A DNA stretch of 64,000 nt from Nitrosopumilus sp. Lineage in GTDB: Archaea; Thermoproteota; Nitrososphaeria; Nitrososphaerales; Nitrosopumilaceae. Positions 1 through 9,099 of the stretch are shown in pieces. Position numbers and translations under genes: made by a program. The notes below the pieces were generated by a model, which had not been told where the DNA came from, made no database searches, and saw only the letters and a list, made by a program, of their open reading frames with translations. The DNA is taken from the NCBI RefSeq assembly GCF_025699125.1, contig NZ_JAILWC010000001.1, forward strand, positions 318,204 through 382,203, read 5' to 3'. Numbering within the stretch: the stretch's first letter is position 1; each line of letters starts with the position of its first letter.

Positions 1-2
1 GC

Positions 3-470
3 AGAGTTGCAGCTGAACAAGGTGCACATATTGTCAAAACTTACTATTGTGATGATTTCGAAAAAGTTGTTCAATCCTGCCCTGTACCAATAATTGTTGC
101 AGGGGGAAAGAAAATCCCGGAACGTGATGCATTACAATTAACATACAATGCAATCAAAGGTGGTGCAGTTGGTGTTGATATGGGGAGGAACATCTGGCAA
201 TCTGAACATCCAGTTTCAATGATTAAAGCAGTTAGAGCAATTGTACATGGAAATCAAAATGTGGATCAGGCATTCAAACTTTATAAAAAACTAGTAAGCG
301 AAGAACCAAAACAAAAATCAAACACACCAAAGAAACCATTCAATCCTAATCAAAAGAAATCAAACACACCAAAGAAACCATTCAATCCTAATCAAAAGAA
401 ATCAAACACACCAAAGAAACCATTCAATCCTAATCAAAAGAAATCAAACCTTCCTAATCAAACTAAATAA
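3..470 (+). CDS. Class I aldolase, DhnA/LsrF family (C-terminal part, 5' truncated by window)
   Basis: The reading frame is open from the first bases, so the gene starts upstream of the window; 155 residues are visible. They contain [17 protein letters not shown] and the following QSEHP stretch. These match the last phosphate-binding strands and loops of the TIM barrel in the DhnA fructose-bisphosphate aldolase / LsrF thiolase family, which makes or breaks C-C bonds of sugar phosphates through a lysine Schiff base. The catalytic lysine would lie upstream and cannot be seen. The barrel ends near LYKKLVSEE and is followed by an unusual basic Pro/Asn tail made of tandem repeats. The exact substrate cannot be decided from this fragment. 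Confidence 0.8.
   Translation, partial: RVAAEQGAHIVKTYYCDDFEKVVQSCPVPIIVAGGKKIPERDALQLTYNAIKGGAVGVDMGRNIWQSEHPVSMIKAVRAIVHGNQNVDQAFKLYKKLVSEEPKQKSNTPKKPFNPNQKKSNTPKKPFNPNQKKSNTPKKPFNPNQKKSNLPNQTK
315..440 (+). repeat. Three exact 42-bp in-frame tandem repeats in the aldolase tail
   Basis: Units at 315-356, 357-398 and 399-440 are identical, and a partial degenerate fourth copy follows to about 464. Each encodes the 14-residue unit [14 protein letters not shown], so the tail is positively charged and probably disordered. The perfect identity of the copies points to recent slippage or unequal recombination. Confidence 0.95.
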
Positions 471-474
471 TATT

Positions 475-891
475 TCATCCAATTTTTGATAGATGAATAT
501 GTGCAATTTTCCACGTTGGTTGTTTTACTAGTACAAATGTCGCACGTCCAGTAATTATCATATGTTCTCCTGTGTATGCTTTAGTATCAACTAGCATCCC
601 TTTCTGAATCAATCCCATTGCTACAACTGCTGTATCTCCAAAGATGCTGATTTTCGGACTCTTAATTTCATAACTGTAATCCGATATACTTACAAATTTT
701 AGTTCTTCAAGCTCAATTGTGTTTTGATAATCTTTTAGATCATATGGTGGCAAATCACTGAAACTAGAAAATTTTGAATCATTCAGATGAATTTCTTTTA
801 ATACTGACAAATCTTTTGTAATTCCAGCTTGAAATAATGTTTCAATAACATTGATGATTTCTTCATTATCGGACAAAACAACCAATATCAA
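475..891 (-). CDS. NTF2-like (SnoaL/DUF4440-type) protein
   Basis: A 138-residue protein, convergent with the aldolase gene and separated from it by 4 bp. Length and pattern fit the NTF2-like fold: an N-terminal helix with IINVIETLFQAGITKDL, a middle Y-x-L/F-S region, then beta strands ending in GRATFVLVKQ and a final WKIAHIHLS strand, which is typical of DUF4440/SnoaL_3 proteins. These are small cone-shaped domains that bind or isomerise small ligands, and many are uncharacterised. There is no signal peptide, so it is probably cytosolic. Specific function is unknown. Confidence 0.75.
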   Translation of the reverse strand: MILVVLSDNEEIINVIETLFQAGITKDLSVLKEIHLNDSKFSSFSDLPPYDLKDYQNTIELEELKFVSISDYSYEIKSPKISIFGDTAVVAMGLIQKGMLVDTKAYTGEHMIITGRATFVLVKQPTWKIAHIHLSKIG

Positions 892-1085
892 ATATGAAAA
901 TTCTCAGTTTAAGTCTTCTGTGTAATTGAGCACAAAAAAACAATCATTTTCAGAGAATCTTTATTAATTATCAAATGAGTGATTTTATGATTTCAATGTG
1001 TGTGCAATTAACAGGAACCTTTGACAAAAAATTGTCTGTTGTTTTTCTACTGTAAAACACACTCAAAATTTACTAGGTTAAAATT
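892..1085 (+). promoter_or_regulatory. Intergenic leader of the ilvB operon with a small inverted repeat
   Basis: This 194-bp AT-rich region separates the divergent NTF2-like gene from ilvB. It contains the inverted repeat GACAA-AAAA-TTGTC at 1023-1036, about 50 bp before the ilvB start, which could be an operator. No convincing TATA box or riboswitch-like structure was seen. Confidence 0.3.
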
Positions 1086-2798
1086 ATGGCGAATGATTTA
1101 ATGAATAAAATGGAAAATATGAAGGGTGCAAAAGCCTTGATGATGGCTATGGAAAAAGAAGGTGTTAAACAAGTATTTGGTTTACCTGGCGGGGCTAATC
1201 TTCCAATGTATGATGAATTTGCTAGATGTAATATCAGGCATATTTTGGTTAGACATGAGCAATCGGCAGCTCATATGGCTGATGGCTTTGGTAGAGTTAG
1301 TAGAAAGGCCGGTGTTTGTTTTGCAACATCTGGACCTGGCGCTACCAATATCTTAACAGGCATTGCAACAGCTCAAGCTGATTCTGCACCCATGATTGCA
1401 GTAACTGGTCAAGTACCTGTTGCCATGATTGGAAGAGATGCATTTCAAGAAAGTGATATTATTGGCATGGCAAATCCTGTTGTAAAATATGCATTCCAAC
1501 CTAGAACAGCTGCCGAAATTCCAGAAGTTGTAAAAAAAGGATTTTTCATTGCAGAAACTGGAAGACCTGGGCCTGTGTTAATTGACATCCCAAAAGATGT
1601 TCAAACAAATGAAGCAGAAATGGTATTTCCAGAAGAATTTAAAATTCAAGGATATCATCCATGGGCTGATCCTGATATTGTTAATGTTGAAAAAGCAATT
1701 GATATGTTGCTTCATTCTGAAAAACCGATTATTTTAGCTGGTGGTGGAACAATCATCTCATCAGCTTTTGCTGAATTACAAGCTATTGCAGAAGCCTTGA
1801 TGCTTCCTGTAGTAACCACATTCAAAGGCAAGGGAGCATTTCCTGAAAACCATCCTTTATCATTAGGTCCAATTGGAATGCATGGTCATGCTGAGGCAAA
1901 TAAAATGATGGCAGAAGCTGATTGTGTGTTGGCAATTGGAACAAGATTTTCTGATAGATCTGTTGGGACATTTGAGGCCTTTGAAAAGAGATTAAAAATT
2001 ATTCATATGGATGTAGACCCAGCAGAAATTGGAAAGAATCAAACTGCACAAATAGCTGTAGTTGGAGATGTTAGAGCATCACTTAGAATAATGGTCAAGT
2101 TGCTTTTACAACGTGCAATTAAAAAAACAGAAGAAACTCCTTGGATTAAACATGTTAAAGAAACCAAAGCATACTGGAAAGAAAACTTGAAGCTTCATCC
2201 AGGTGAATTAGGTGCAGCAAAAATATTGCGTAAACTTCGTGAATTATTGCCAAAAGAATCTATTGTAACTACGGAAGTTGGACAACACCAAATGTGGGCC
2301 TCCTTGTTCTATGATGTGATTCAACCTGGAACTTTCTTTAGTTCTACTGGTCTTGGTACTATGGGTTGGGGATTTCCTGCAGCAATTGGTGCTAAAGTTG
2401 CAAAACCTGATGTTCCAGTAGTTGACATTGCAGGGGATGGAAGTTTTAGTATGACTGAAAATTCTCTTGCAACTGCTGTGTTAGAAGATATTCCTGTAAT
2501 CGTGTTTATTTTAAACAATTCCTCATTGGGAATGGTTGCGCAATGGCAAAGAACTTTCTATGACAGAAGAATGAACGGTGTTGACCAAGGTCATTGCCCT
2601 GATTATGTTAAATTAGCAGAATCTTATGGTGCACAAGGAATACGCGCACAATCGATGGATGAACTTGACAAGGCAATCAAAACTGCATTAAGCAGTGATA
2701 TTGCAACTGTAATTGACATTCCAATTGATCCTGAAGAGGACGTATTGCCATTTGTAGCTCCCGGAACTTCACTTTCGGATATGATTTTACCTTCATAG
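1086..2798 (+). CDS. ilvB: Acetolactate synthase, large (catalytic) subunit
   Basis: A 570-residue ThDP-dependent enzyme that condenses two pyruvates to acetolactate (or pyruvate plus 2-oxobutyrate), the first common step of valine, leucine and isoleucine synthesis. The N-terminal Pyr domain has GVKQVFGLPGG and the catalytic glutamate in RHEQSAAHMADGFGR. The middle FAD/DHS domain has ILAGGG. The C-terminal PP domain carries the ThDP-binding motif GDGSFSMTENSL through ILNNSSLGMV. Length is normal for the family. It is followed 9 bp later by the regulatory subunit, and both lie in an operon with leucine genes. Confidence 0.97.
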   Translation: MANDLMNKMENMKGAKALMMAMEKEGVKQVFGLPGGANLPMYDEFARCNIRHILVRHEQSAAHMADGFGRVSRKAGVCFATSGPGATNILTGIATAQADSAPMIAVTGQVPVAMIGRDAFQESDIIGMANPVVKYAFQPRTAAEIPEVVKKGFFIAETGRPGPVLIDIPKDVQTNEAEMVFPEEFKIQGYHPWADPDIVNVEKAIDMLLHSEKPIILAGGGTIISSAFAELQAIAEALMLPVVTTFKGKGAFPENHPLSLGPIGMHGHAEANKMMAEADCVLAIGTRFSDRSVGTFEAFEKRLKIIHMDVDPAEIGKNQTAQIAVVGDVRASLRIMVKLLLQRAIKKTEETPWIKHVKETKAYWKENLKLHPGELGAAKILRKLRELLPKESIVTTEVGQHQMWASLFYDVIQPGTFFSSTGLGTMGWGFPAAIGAKVAKPDVPVVDIAGDGSFSMTENSLATAVLEDIPVIVFILNNSSLGMVAQWQRTFYDRRMNGVDQGHCPDYVKLAESYGAQGIRAQSMDELDKAIKTALSSDIATVIDIPIDPEEDVLPFVAPGTSLSDMILPS

Positions 2799-2807
2799 TG
2801 ATTTATC

Positions 2808-3290
2808 ATGTGGGCGATTCTTTCTATTTTAGTTGAAAACAAACCTGGGATCTTGTTTAAAGTGACACATCTTTTCAGGTCCAGAAATTTCAATATTGAT
2901 AGCATTTCAGTAGGCGTTACTGAAAATCCTGAATTCTCAAAAATGACTATTACCACATATGGTGATGAAAAACAAGTAGAACAAATTGTAAAACAACTTG
3001 ATAAAATGATCGATACTGTAAAAGTTGAACATTTGGATGAGCATAAAACAGTATATCGCGAACTGAGTCTTTTTAAGATAAAACTCAGTAATGCTAATGA
3101 CAGTATGGAAATTAACAAATTGGCAAATGCATATGGGGGCAAAGTCCACGATGTAAAAAGAGATTCAATTATGGTTGAATTAACTGCAACTCCTGATCAA
3201 ATTCAAGCATTTGAAGAATTAGCAAAACCGTTTGGAATTATAGATGTGGCCAGAACTGGTGTTGCTGCTTTGCAAAGGAGTGGAGCATGA
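2808..3290 (+). CDS. ilvN: Acetolactate synthase, small (regulatory) subunit
   Basis: This 160-residue ACT-domain protein gives acetolactate synthase its feedback sensitivity to branched-chain amino acids. The first ACT domain is visible as ILVENKPGILFKVTHLFRSR followed by NIDSISVG, the classical IlvN/IlvH signature. The second half, with GGKVHDV and the closing RTGVAALQRS, is the usual C-terminal domain. It lies between ilvB and leuA and overlaps the leuA start by 4 bp (ATGA), which suggests translational coupling. Confidence 0.96.
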   Translation: MWAILSILVENKPGILFKVTHLFRSRNFNIDSISVGVTENPEFSKMTITTYGDEKQVEQIVKQLDKMIDTVKVEHLDEHKTVYRELSLFKIKLSNANDSMEINKLANAYGGKVHDVKRDSIMVELTATPDQIQAFEELAKPFGIIDVARTGVAALQRSGA

Positions 3291-4801
3291 AAGTTAGAAT
3301 ATTTGATACCACATTAAGGGATGGTGAACAAACTATTGGCGTATCGTTATCTCCTGATCAAAAACTATCCATTGCCAAAAAACTTGATGAACTCGGTGTT
3401 GATGCAATCGAAGCTGGCTTTCCAGTAATTTCTGATGGTGAATTAAAAGCAGTCAAAATGATCACATCTGAAGGCTTGTCATGTGAAATAGCAGGTTTGA
3501 CAAGAACCATCAAGAACGATATTGATGCTGCAGTTAATGCGGGTCTAAATTATATTCACACATTCATTGCAACGTCCGATATTCACTTAGAATACAAACT
3601 AAAGATGACCCGTGATCAAGCACTTGAAAAAGCTATTGAAGCAGTTGAATATGGAAAATCACTTGGACTTCAAGTTGAGTTTTCAGCTGAAGATGCAACA
3701 AGAACTGATAGAGAGTTTTTGAAAAAAGTATTTGGTGAAGTAGCAAAAGCAGGAGCAGACCGTGTTAATATTCCCGACACTGTGGGATATTCAACTCCTG
3801 AATATATTGCAGAGATAACTCGAGATACCGTTGAAGCTACACATCTTCCAGTAAGTGTTCACTGTCACAATGACTTTGGGTTGGCAGTAGCAAATTCTTT
3901 GTCGGGCATTCATGCGGGGGCATCTTGTGCACATGTGACAATTAACGGAATTGGGGAACGTGCTGGAAATGCATCCTTGGAAGAATTTTCCATGGCACTC
4001 AAATGTTTGCCCTATAAACAAAAATACGAAACCAATATCAAATCTGAATTAATTTATGACACATCACGATTTATTTCAAAAACCGTGGGTATTATGGTTC
4101 AGCCAAACAAGGCAATTGTTGGCGCAAATGCATTCGGTCATGAATCCGGCATTCACACACATGGTGTATTAAGTAATCCGCTTACTTATGAGCCAATTAG
4201 TCCTGAATTAGTTGGAAGAAAGAGATGGCTTCAAGTTGGAAAACATGCAGGAGTCCATGGAATGAATGCGATGCTTGCAGAATATGGAGTAAAACCTACA
4301 GGGGAACAATCAAAACAAATCTTAGATAAAGTAAAAATATTAGGTGACGCTGGAAAGCAGATCACTGATGTTGAATTATTGTCAATTGCAAGTGATGTCT
4401 TGGGAGAAAAAGAACTCAAAAGAATCGTTCAATTAACTGGGTTTTCCGTTTCAACAGGGATTGGAACAATGCCTTATGCATTTGTAAAATTAAACATTGA
4501 TGGCCATGATCACATAGGTACTGATTATGGGGTTGGTCCAGTAGATGCAGCATTGAATGCAATCCAAAAAATTACTGGAAAAATTTCTGAAATTAGAATT
4601 AAAGACTATGGATTAGCATCCATTTCTGGCGGTTCTAGTGCATTATGTGAGGTTACTGTAAAAGTAGAGGATGCATTAGGAAACAAGGTTTCCGCAAAAT
4701 CAGTAGGCGAAGACATTGTGACTACATCTGTTAAGGCAGTGATTGATGCGATTAATAGAATAATGCTCAAAAAGATGCTACAAGAGAAGCAGGTCAACTA
4801 A
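3287..4801 (+). CDS. leuA: 2-isopropylmalate synthase (LeuA/citramalate synthase family)
   Basis: A 504-residue enzyme of the DRE-TIM metallolyase family. It condenses acetyl-CoA with 2-oxoisovalerate to start leucine synthesis; citramalate synthase is the close alternative. It shows FDTTLRDGEQTIG, the metal-binding HCHNDFGLAVANS and the following NGIGERAGNA. FGHESGIHTHG leads to the linker, and a full C-terminal LeuA dimer/allosteric domain (about residues 370-500) begins near VQLTGFSVSTG. This last domain marks feedback-regulated enzymes. It is co-transcribed with ilvBN and leuB; leuC and leuD are not in the window. Confidence 0.92.
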   Translation: MKVRIFDTTLRDGEQTIGVSLSPDQKLSIAKKLDELGVDAIEAGFPVISDGELKAVKMITSEGLSCEIAGLTRTIKNDIDAAVNAGLNYIHTFIATSDIHLEYKLKMTRDQALEKAIEAVEYGKSLGLQVEFSAEDATRTDREFLKKVFGEVAKAGADRVNIPDTVGYSTPEYIAEITRDTVEATHLPVSVHCHNDFGLAVANSLSGIHAGASCAHVTINGIGERAGNASLEEFSMALKCLPYKQKYETNIKSELIYDTSRFISKTVGIMVQPNKAIVGANAFGHESGIHTHGVLSNPLTYEPISPELVGRKRWLQVGKHAGVHGMNAMLAEYGVKPTGEQSKQILDKVKILGDAGKQITDVELLSIASDVLGEKELKRIVQLTGFSVSTGIGTMPYAFVKLNIDGHDHIGTDYGVGPVDAALNAIQKITGKISEIRIKDYGLASISGGSSALCEVTVKVEDALGNKVSAKSVGEDIVTTSVKAVIDAINRIMLKKMLQEKQVN

Positions 4802-4833
4802 ATCCTAAAATTCTCTTTCTGTGATGCGTTATT

Positions 4834-5853
4834 ATGTATAAAATCTCATTAATAACTGGCGACGGAATTGGTCCTGAATTATCTGATTCTGCAATTTCTG
4901 TATTTGATACCATAAACGACAAACTTGGATTAAAATTCGATGTTACAGAATTATCTGCTGGTGATAAAACCCTCAAAGAAACTGGTGAAGCACTACCTGA
5001 TGATACAGTTAAGACAATAAAACAATCTGATGCTTGCATGAAGGCACCAGTTGGAGAATCAGCCGCTGATGTCATTGTAGTTTTGAGACGAATACTTGAT
5101 CTTTATGCAAACATTAGGCCTGCAAAATCATATCCTCACATGCCTGCATTACGTGATGATATTGATATGGTAATTGTTCGAGAAAATACTGAGGATCTTT
5201 ATACTGGAAAAGAATTCAGTTTAGGAAATGCAGCAGTTGCTCTGAGAATAATTTCTGAGGATGCATCAAAACGAATTGCAAAATATGCATTTGAAACAGC
5301 TGTACATAGAAATTCTATGAAAAAAGTAACATGTGTTCATAAATCAAATGTTATGAGGGTCACTGATGGATTATTTGCAAAGGCTTGTGCTGAAATTTCA
5401 AAAAATTACCCTGATGTTGCATTTGAGGAAATGTATGTTGATGCATGCGCCATGAATTTGATCCGCCAACCGGAAAAATTCGATGTAATAGTAACTACGA
5501 ATTTGTTTGGTGATATTCTCTCTGATGAATCATCTCAAGTTGTTGGTGGATTGGGGATGGCACCAGCTGCAAACGTTGGAGATAATTTTGCATTGTTTGA
5601 ACCTGTTCATGGGGCCGCATTTGATATTGCAGGGAAAAACATTGCAAACCCCTCATCATTTTTGTTATCTATGAAGATGATGTTGGATTGGTTAGGTAAC
5701 AAACACAACGATTCAAAATGCATCGAAGTTGGAACAAAGTTGGAATCTACAATTTTTGATTTGGTTAAATCTGGCGTTAAAACTAAAGATATTGGAGGCG
5801 ACATGTCCACTTTAGATTTTACTAAACACATTACAGATAATATGCAAAAATAG
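4834..5853 (+). CDS. leuB: 3-isopropylmalate / isocitrate-type dehydrogenase
   Basis: A 339-residue beta-decarboxylating dehydrogenase. ITGDGIGPEL is the N-terminal strand-loop, VIVRENTEDLYTG the substrate-binding loop, and DVIVTTNLFGDILSDESS carries the metal-binding aspartates. FEPVHGAAFDIAGK lies in the nucleotide-binding region, where the FEPVHG(A/S) pattern is common in NAD-dependent 3-isopropylmalate enzymes. Together with the leuA neighbour 32 bp upstream this supports LeuB, although archaeal relatives include isocitrate and homoisocitrate dehydrogenases that by-eye reading cannot exclude. Confidence 0.88.
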   Translation: MYKISLITGDGIGPELSDSAISVFDTINDKLGLKFDVTELSAGDKTLKETGEALPDDTVKTIKQSDACMKAPVGESAADVIVVLRRILDLYANIRPAKSYPHMPALRDDIDMVIVRENTEDLYTGKEFSLGNAAVALRIISEDASKRIAKYAFETAVHRNSMKKVTCVHKSNVMRVTDGLFAKACAEISKNYPDVAFEEMYVDACAMNLIRQPEKFDVIVTTNLFGDILSDESSQVVGGLGMAPAANVGDNFALFEPVHGAAFDIAGKNIANPSSFLLSMKMMLDWLGNKHNDSKCIEVGTKLESTIFDLVKSGVKTKDIGGDMSTLDFTKHITDNMQK

Positions 5854-5864
5854 TTTCTTTAACA

Positions 5865-6710
5865 ATGAATACTAAATTTTTTATTTTAATAATTTTCATT
5901 GCAATAGTTGCCTCTTTTGCAGGGTTTCAATTCTTTTTAGATGAAACTTACGTGTCTGTTCAAACTCAAGATGAAATAAAGAAAACAAAATTGGATATTA
6001 AATCACTTTTCAACATTTATGGGTATGAGGATAATTTTAGAATCCAAGATGGAAAGAAAATTTGGAATGATCCAAAATTTGAATTAAATCCTGAAAATAA
6101 TGATCTTTATTCGGAACTCAACTATTCTCCTATAGAAAATGCTGTGGTGATTTATCCTATTTTTACTGCATCTGCATACAGCGAGCCTGGGTTTTACACC
6201 TTTTTTAGAGGTGAATGTGGACAAGAATGCCTTACCGATGAAATCGATTCTGAATATTCTTTAGATTTTGTTGCAAGTGGTAATGGATATCAAGTATTGA
6301 ATCTGTTAGGTTATCCAATAATTACTGATATTGATGTAGATCAAAATCCTGAAATTCTTGAAAAATATGACAAAGTAATATTACTTCATAATGAATATGT
6401 GACAAAAAAAGAATTTGATGCTATTACTAATCATCCCAAAGTTCTTTATCTTTATCCTAATGCTCTTTATGCTGAAGTAGAGGTAGATTATGAGAAAAAT
6501 ACTATTTCTCTAATAAGAGGTCACAATTTCCCTGAACCCGAAATTGTCAATGGGTTTGATTGGGAATTTGATAATAGTAATTTAGAATATGATATGGATT
6601 GTAAGGATATGGGGTTTTATAGAATTGTAAATGGGTGGATGTTGAATTGTTATCCTGAAAATCCAATTCATCAAAGTAAAGTTTTACTTCAAATGATCAA
6701 AGATTTTTAG
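5865..6710 (+). CDS. Exported or membrane-anchored protein of unknown function
   Basis: A 281-residue protein starting 11 bp after leuB. One N-terminal hydrophobic segment (about residues 4-25, FFILIIFIAIVASFAGFQFF) acts as a signal anchor and the rest is hydrophilic and acidic. The middle holds four cysteines (two close together in GECGQEC, two near the C-terminus). A segment reading VILLHNEYVTKKEFDAI resembles an alpha/beta domain, possibly glutamine-amidotransferase-like, but no catalytic motif is recognised. Its position behind leuB is probably read-through rather than a pathway role. Confidence 0.7.
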   Translation: MNTKFFILIIFIAIVASFAGFQFFLDETYVSVQTQDEIKKTKLDIKSLFNIYGYEDNFRIQDGKKIWNDPKFELNPENNDLYSELNYSPIENAVVIYPIFTASAYSEPGFYTFFRGECGQECLTDEIDSEYSLDFVASGNGYQVLNLLGYPIITDIDVDQNPEILEKYDKVILLHNEYVTKKEFDAITNHPKVLYLYPNALYAEVEVDYEKNTISLIRGHNFPEPEIVNGFDWEFDNSNLEYDMDCKDMGFYRIVNGWMLNCYPENPIHQSKVLLQMIKDF

Positions 6711-6959
6711 AATATGTCTCTAATTAAATCCAATTTTTTGAAGATAATAATGGGGAAAATGTAATTCAAGGAAACAAAATGAACACTCATTTAGCATTTT
6801 TTTTAATTGATGAACTTGATGGTAAATCTGTTGAGAAGATACTGTTTTTTTGAACTTTCTGCAGGTGATTGCCTCTTTATGTACAATTCATCTATCGGGA
6901 TGATTTGGCGGTTGTGGTGATCTCTCTAGTTTGGAAGTCTTAGTTTTCCCTGATAACTG

Positions 6960-7316
6960 TCAGTCCTTTCTTTTCTTTACATCTGATTTTGGTGGATTCA
7001 ATGACCAAAAGAATAATGCCAATCCAATAGGAATCATGATTAGTAAAGCAGCTACTAATGAAATTGTATAAAATGTTTGATCCAATCCTGGTATGAATGG
7101 ACCTGGAAATACTGCGTATACCCACAAAATTGCAACAAATATTAGCACAACCTTGTTCTTCTTGATTAGTTTTTTCCATCCTAGATGGCGTTTTTTAATG
7201 TAGCACTCCTTGCAACGGGTTCTGTCATCTACCATACATGATGTACAACAAGTCTTTTCACAAAAATAACATATTCTGTCCCCAAACACGGATCCGCAGC
7301 AATCACACTTGTGCAC
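6960..7316 (-). CDS. Small membrane protein with N-terminal zinc ribbons
   Basis: 118 residues. The first 40 hold four CxxC-like pairs (CDCC, CYFCEKTCC, CTSC, CKEC), consistent with two treble-clef or B-box-like zinc sites facing the cytoplasm. Two transmembrane segments follow, at about 55-75 (VVLIFVAILWVYAVF) and 85-105, and then a basic tail (SDVKKRKD). This architecture is typical of archaeal zinc-ribbon membrane proteins of unknown function. The start is the first ATG before the Cys cluster. The 250 bp between it and the preceding gene show no gene or RNA that I recognise. Confidence 0.75.
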   Translation of the reverse strand: MHKCDCCGSVFGDRICYFCEKTCCTSCMVDDRTRCKECYIKKRHLGWKKLIKKNKVVLIFVAILWVYAVFPGPFIPGLDQTFYTISLVAALLIMIPIGLALFFWSLNPPKSDVKKRKD

Positions 7317-7396
7317 TAATTAAGATCCATTCCTTTGAATTTATCTCTTTTTCAAAAATTACCAATTTTTATTAATCACATTTTTCTCAAAATGAT

Positions 7397-7528
7397 ATGG
7401 TTAAATGCTGTATTTGTAAAATAGTTGAAGGTACACTTAAAATTTCTGACGGTAATCCAAAATACAAAGGTAAACCAATCTGCAAAGAATGCCAAGGTTA
7501 CAGAAAACTTCTAAAAGAAACCAAATAG
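7397..7528 (+). CDS. 43-residue zinc-ribbon microprotein
   Basis: A short ORF starting MVKCCICK and containing a second CxxC in ICKECQGYRK. The pattern CxxC-x21-CxxC in 43 residues is a minimal zinc ribbon with a basic C-terminus, suggesting a nucleic-acid or protein adaptor. It ends one base before the convergent gene at 7530, so the reading frame fills the gap exactly. An overlapping ATG at 7392 is in another frame and stops early. Confidence 0.7.
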   Translation: MVKCCICKIVEGTLKISDGNPKYKGKPICKECQGYRKLLKETK

Positions 7529-7529
7529 A

Positions 7530-7775
7530 TTATTCTGTTTTAGTTTTATTTTTCTCCGCCCATTTCTCGTACATGGAAATCAATTCATCGACATCTTTTC
7601 CCTCTTCTGAATATGTCACGATCACCCCAAACGTTCCTTTTTTGTCATGACCTCTTGCAAAATATCCCCAAAAAGAATCAGGCAGCTTTGCAAAACTGTT
7701 TGAATCATGAGATACTCCTATCAAATTATTTCCTATTACTTCTACTATTTTTTTAGCATCTTGAGTTTCAATCAT
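7530..7775 (-). CDS. Small conserved-looking protein of unknown function
   Basis: An 81-residue, soluble, mixed-charge protein: an N-terminal helix (DAKKIVEVIGNNLIG), a central beta-rich part with FWGYFARG and GTFGVIVTYSE, and a C-terminal helix ELISMYEKWAEK. There is no signal peptide, TM segment or metal motif. It lies just downstream of aspS on the same strand (36-bp gap) and may share its transcript. I do not recognise the family. Confidence 0.65.
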   Translation of the reverse strand: MIETQDAKKIVEVIGNNLIGVSHDSNSFAKLPDSFWGYFARGHDKKGTFGVIVTYSEEGKDVDELISMYEKWAEKNKTKTE

Positions 7776-7810
7776 GAATTCTAATTATTACAATGCAATA
7801 AAAATCTGAA

Positions 7811-9097
7811 TCATGGGGTTAGCCTATCTGGATCCCTGGGATACAAAACAACCTCTCGAACATTATCTATTCCAATTAGGGTAGTCATCAGTCTGTCTAA
7901 TCCCATTCCCCAACCAGAATGCGGAGGCATTCCCCAATCAAATGTTTTCAGATGGTCTTGGAATTGTGCTGGATCCAAACCTTGTTCTTTTAATCGTGCC
8001 TTTAACATGTCTGGATTGTGTAATCTAGTTCCACCCGAAGACAATTCTAGATAACCAAACTGTAAATCAAATGAGCGCGATAAAGTGGGATCTTCATCTT
8101 TTTCTCTAATGTAAAATGGTTTTAGCTTCATTGGCCAATCAGTCAGGAAGAAAAATCCTGGATGATTGTTTCCAATTGTTCTAAGATGTGAATCAAGCAA
8201 ATCATCCCCGAACTCTATTTTTTCTCCGTCCTTTTGTAATTCCTCAACACATTGTGAATATGTAATTCTCTCAAATGGTGATTTTGGAACTTCTATTGTG
8301 TGACCAATAACCTCTTGTTCTTTTTTACACCTCTCTGAAGTGAATTTATAAACTTCCAATACAAGTGATTCTAGTACATCCATAACGTCATTGTAATCCA
8401 TAAATGCTGCTTCAATGTCGATACTTGTAAATTCTGATAGATGCCTCCCTGTATGGGAGTTTTCTGCACGATAAAAATTGGAAATCTCAAACACTCGCTC
8501 TAATCCAATAGTCATCTGTTCTTTGTATAATTGTGGACTCTGAGCTAAATATGCGGTCTTTCCAAAATAATCTAGAGAAAATAAGTTTGCACCTCCTTCG
8601 CTTGCACTGCCAATTATTTTGGGAGTTGTGATTTCAATGAATTTTTTTTCAGACAATGTTTTTCGTAATGATTGCAAAACATAATGTCGAAGCTTGAAAA
8701 TCGAAGCTGTTTTTTGATTTCTCATGTCTAGTGCTCGATGATTTAATCTTGTATCGATATTGCTCTCTACTCTGCCAATAGGATCAACTGGTAATGGATG
8801 AACTGCTTTGCCTAGCACTTCGATCTCTTCAGCTTTAATTTCAAATGCAAAGTCTCGAGCTTTAGTCTCTTGCACAATTCCTTTTACAGAAACCACGCTT
8901 TGACGATTAATCTCTCCTAAATTGTCATTTAATTCTCCTTTGACAATTATCTGGGATATTCCTGTAACATCACGTAATGTAATAAATGACATTTTGCCTA
9001 ATTTTCTAAAATCTTCTACCCATCCACCAAGGATTACTTGATTTCCAATTAATTCAGAAGTTAATTCGTCAATATCGTGTGTTTTTACAAAACCCAT
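7811..9097 (-). CDS. aspS: Aspartyl-tRNA synthetase (archaeal type)
   Basis: A 428-residue class IIb synthetase that charges tRNA with aspartate in the cytosol; many archaeal forms are non-discriminating and also load tRNA-Asn. The N-terminal OB-fold anticodon-binding domain (residues about 15-100) has VILGGWVEDFRKLGK and FITLRDVTG. Class II motif 2 is FYRAENSHTGRHLSEF followed by SIDIEAAF, and motif 3 is GMGLDRLMTTL, ending with the archaeal LYPRDPDRLTP tail. Length matches archaeal AspS. The preceding small gene at 9100 is 2 bp away and probably co-transcribed. Confidence 0.96.
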   Translation of the reverse strand: MGFVKTHDIDELTSELIGNQVILGGWVEDFRKLGKMSFITLRDVTGISQIIVKGELNDNLGEINRQSVVSVKGIVQETKARDFAFEIKAEEIEVLGKAVHPLPVDPIGRVESNIDTRLNHRALDMRNQKTASIFKLRHYVLQSLRKTLSEKKFIEITTPKIIGSASEGGANLFSLDYFGKTAYLAQSPQLYKEQMTIGLERVFEISNFYRAENSHTGRHLSEFTSIDIEAAFMDYNDVMDVLESLVLEVYKFTSERCKKEQEVIGHTIEVPKSPFERITYSQCVEELQKDGEKIEFGDDLLDSHLRTIGNNHPGFFFLTDWPMKLKPFYIREKDEDPTLSRSFDLQFGYLELSSGGTRLHNPDMLKARLKEQGLDPAQFQDHLKTFDWGMPPHSGWGMGLDRLMTTLIGIDNVREVVLYPRDPDRLTP

Positions 9098-9099
9098 GC

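Noticed and set aside
315..440. Regular repeats that might suggest a CRISPR array
   Set aside because: The 42-bp units are contiguous without spacers and continue an open reading frame; they are coding tandem repeats.
2624..3149. Minus-strand frames of 172 and 70 codons over ilvB/ilvN
   Set aside because: Shadows of confidently identified genes on the plus strand.
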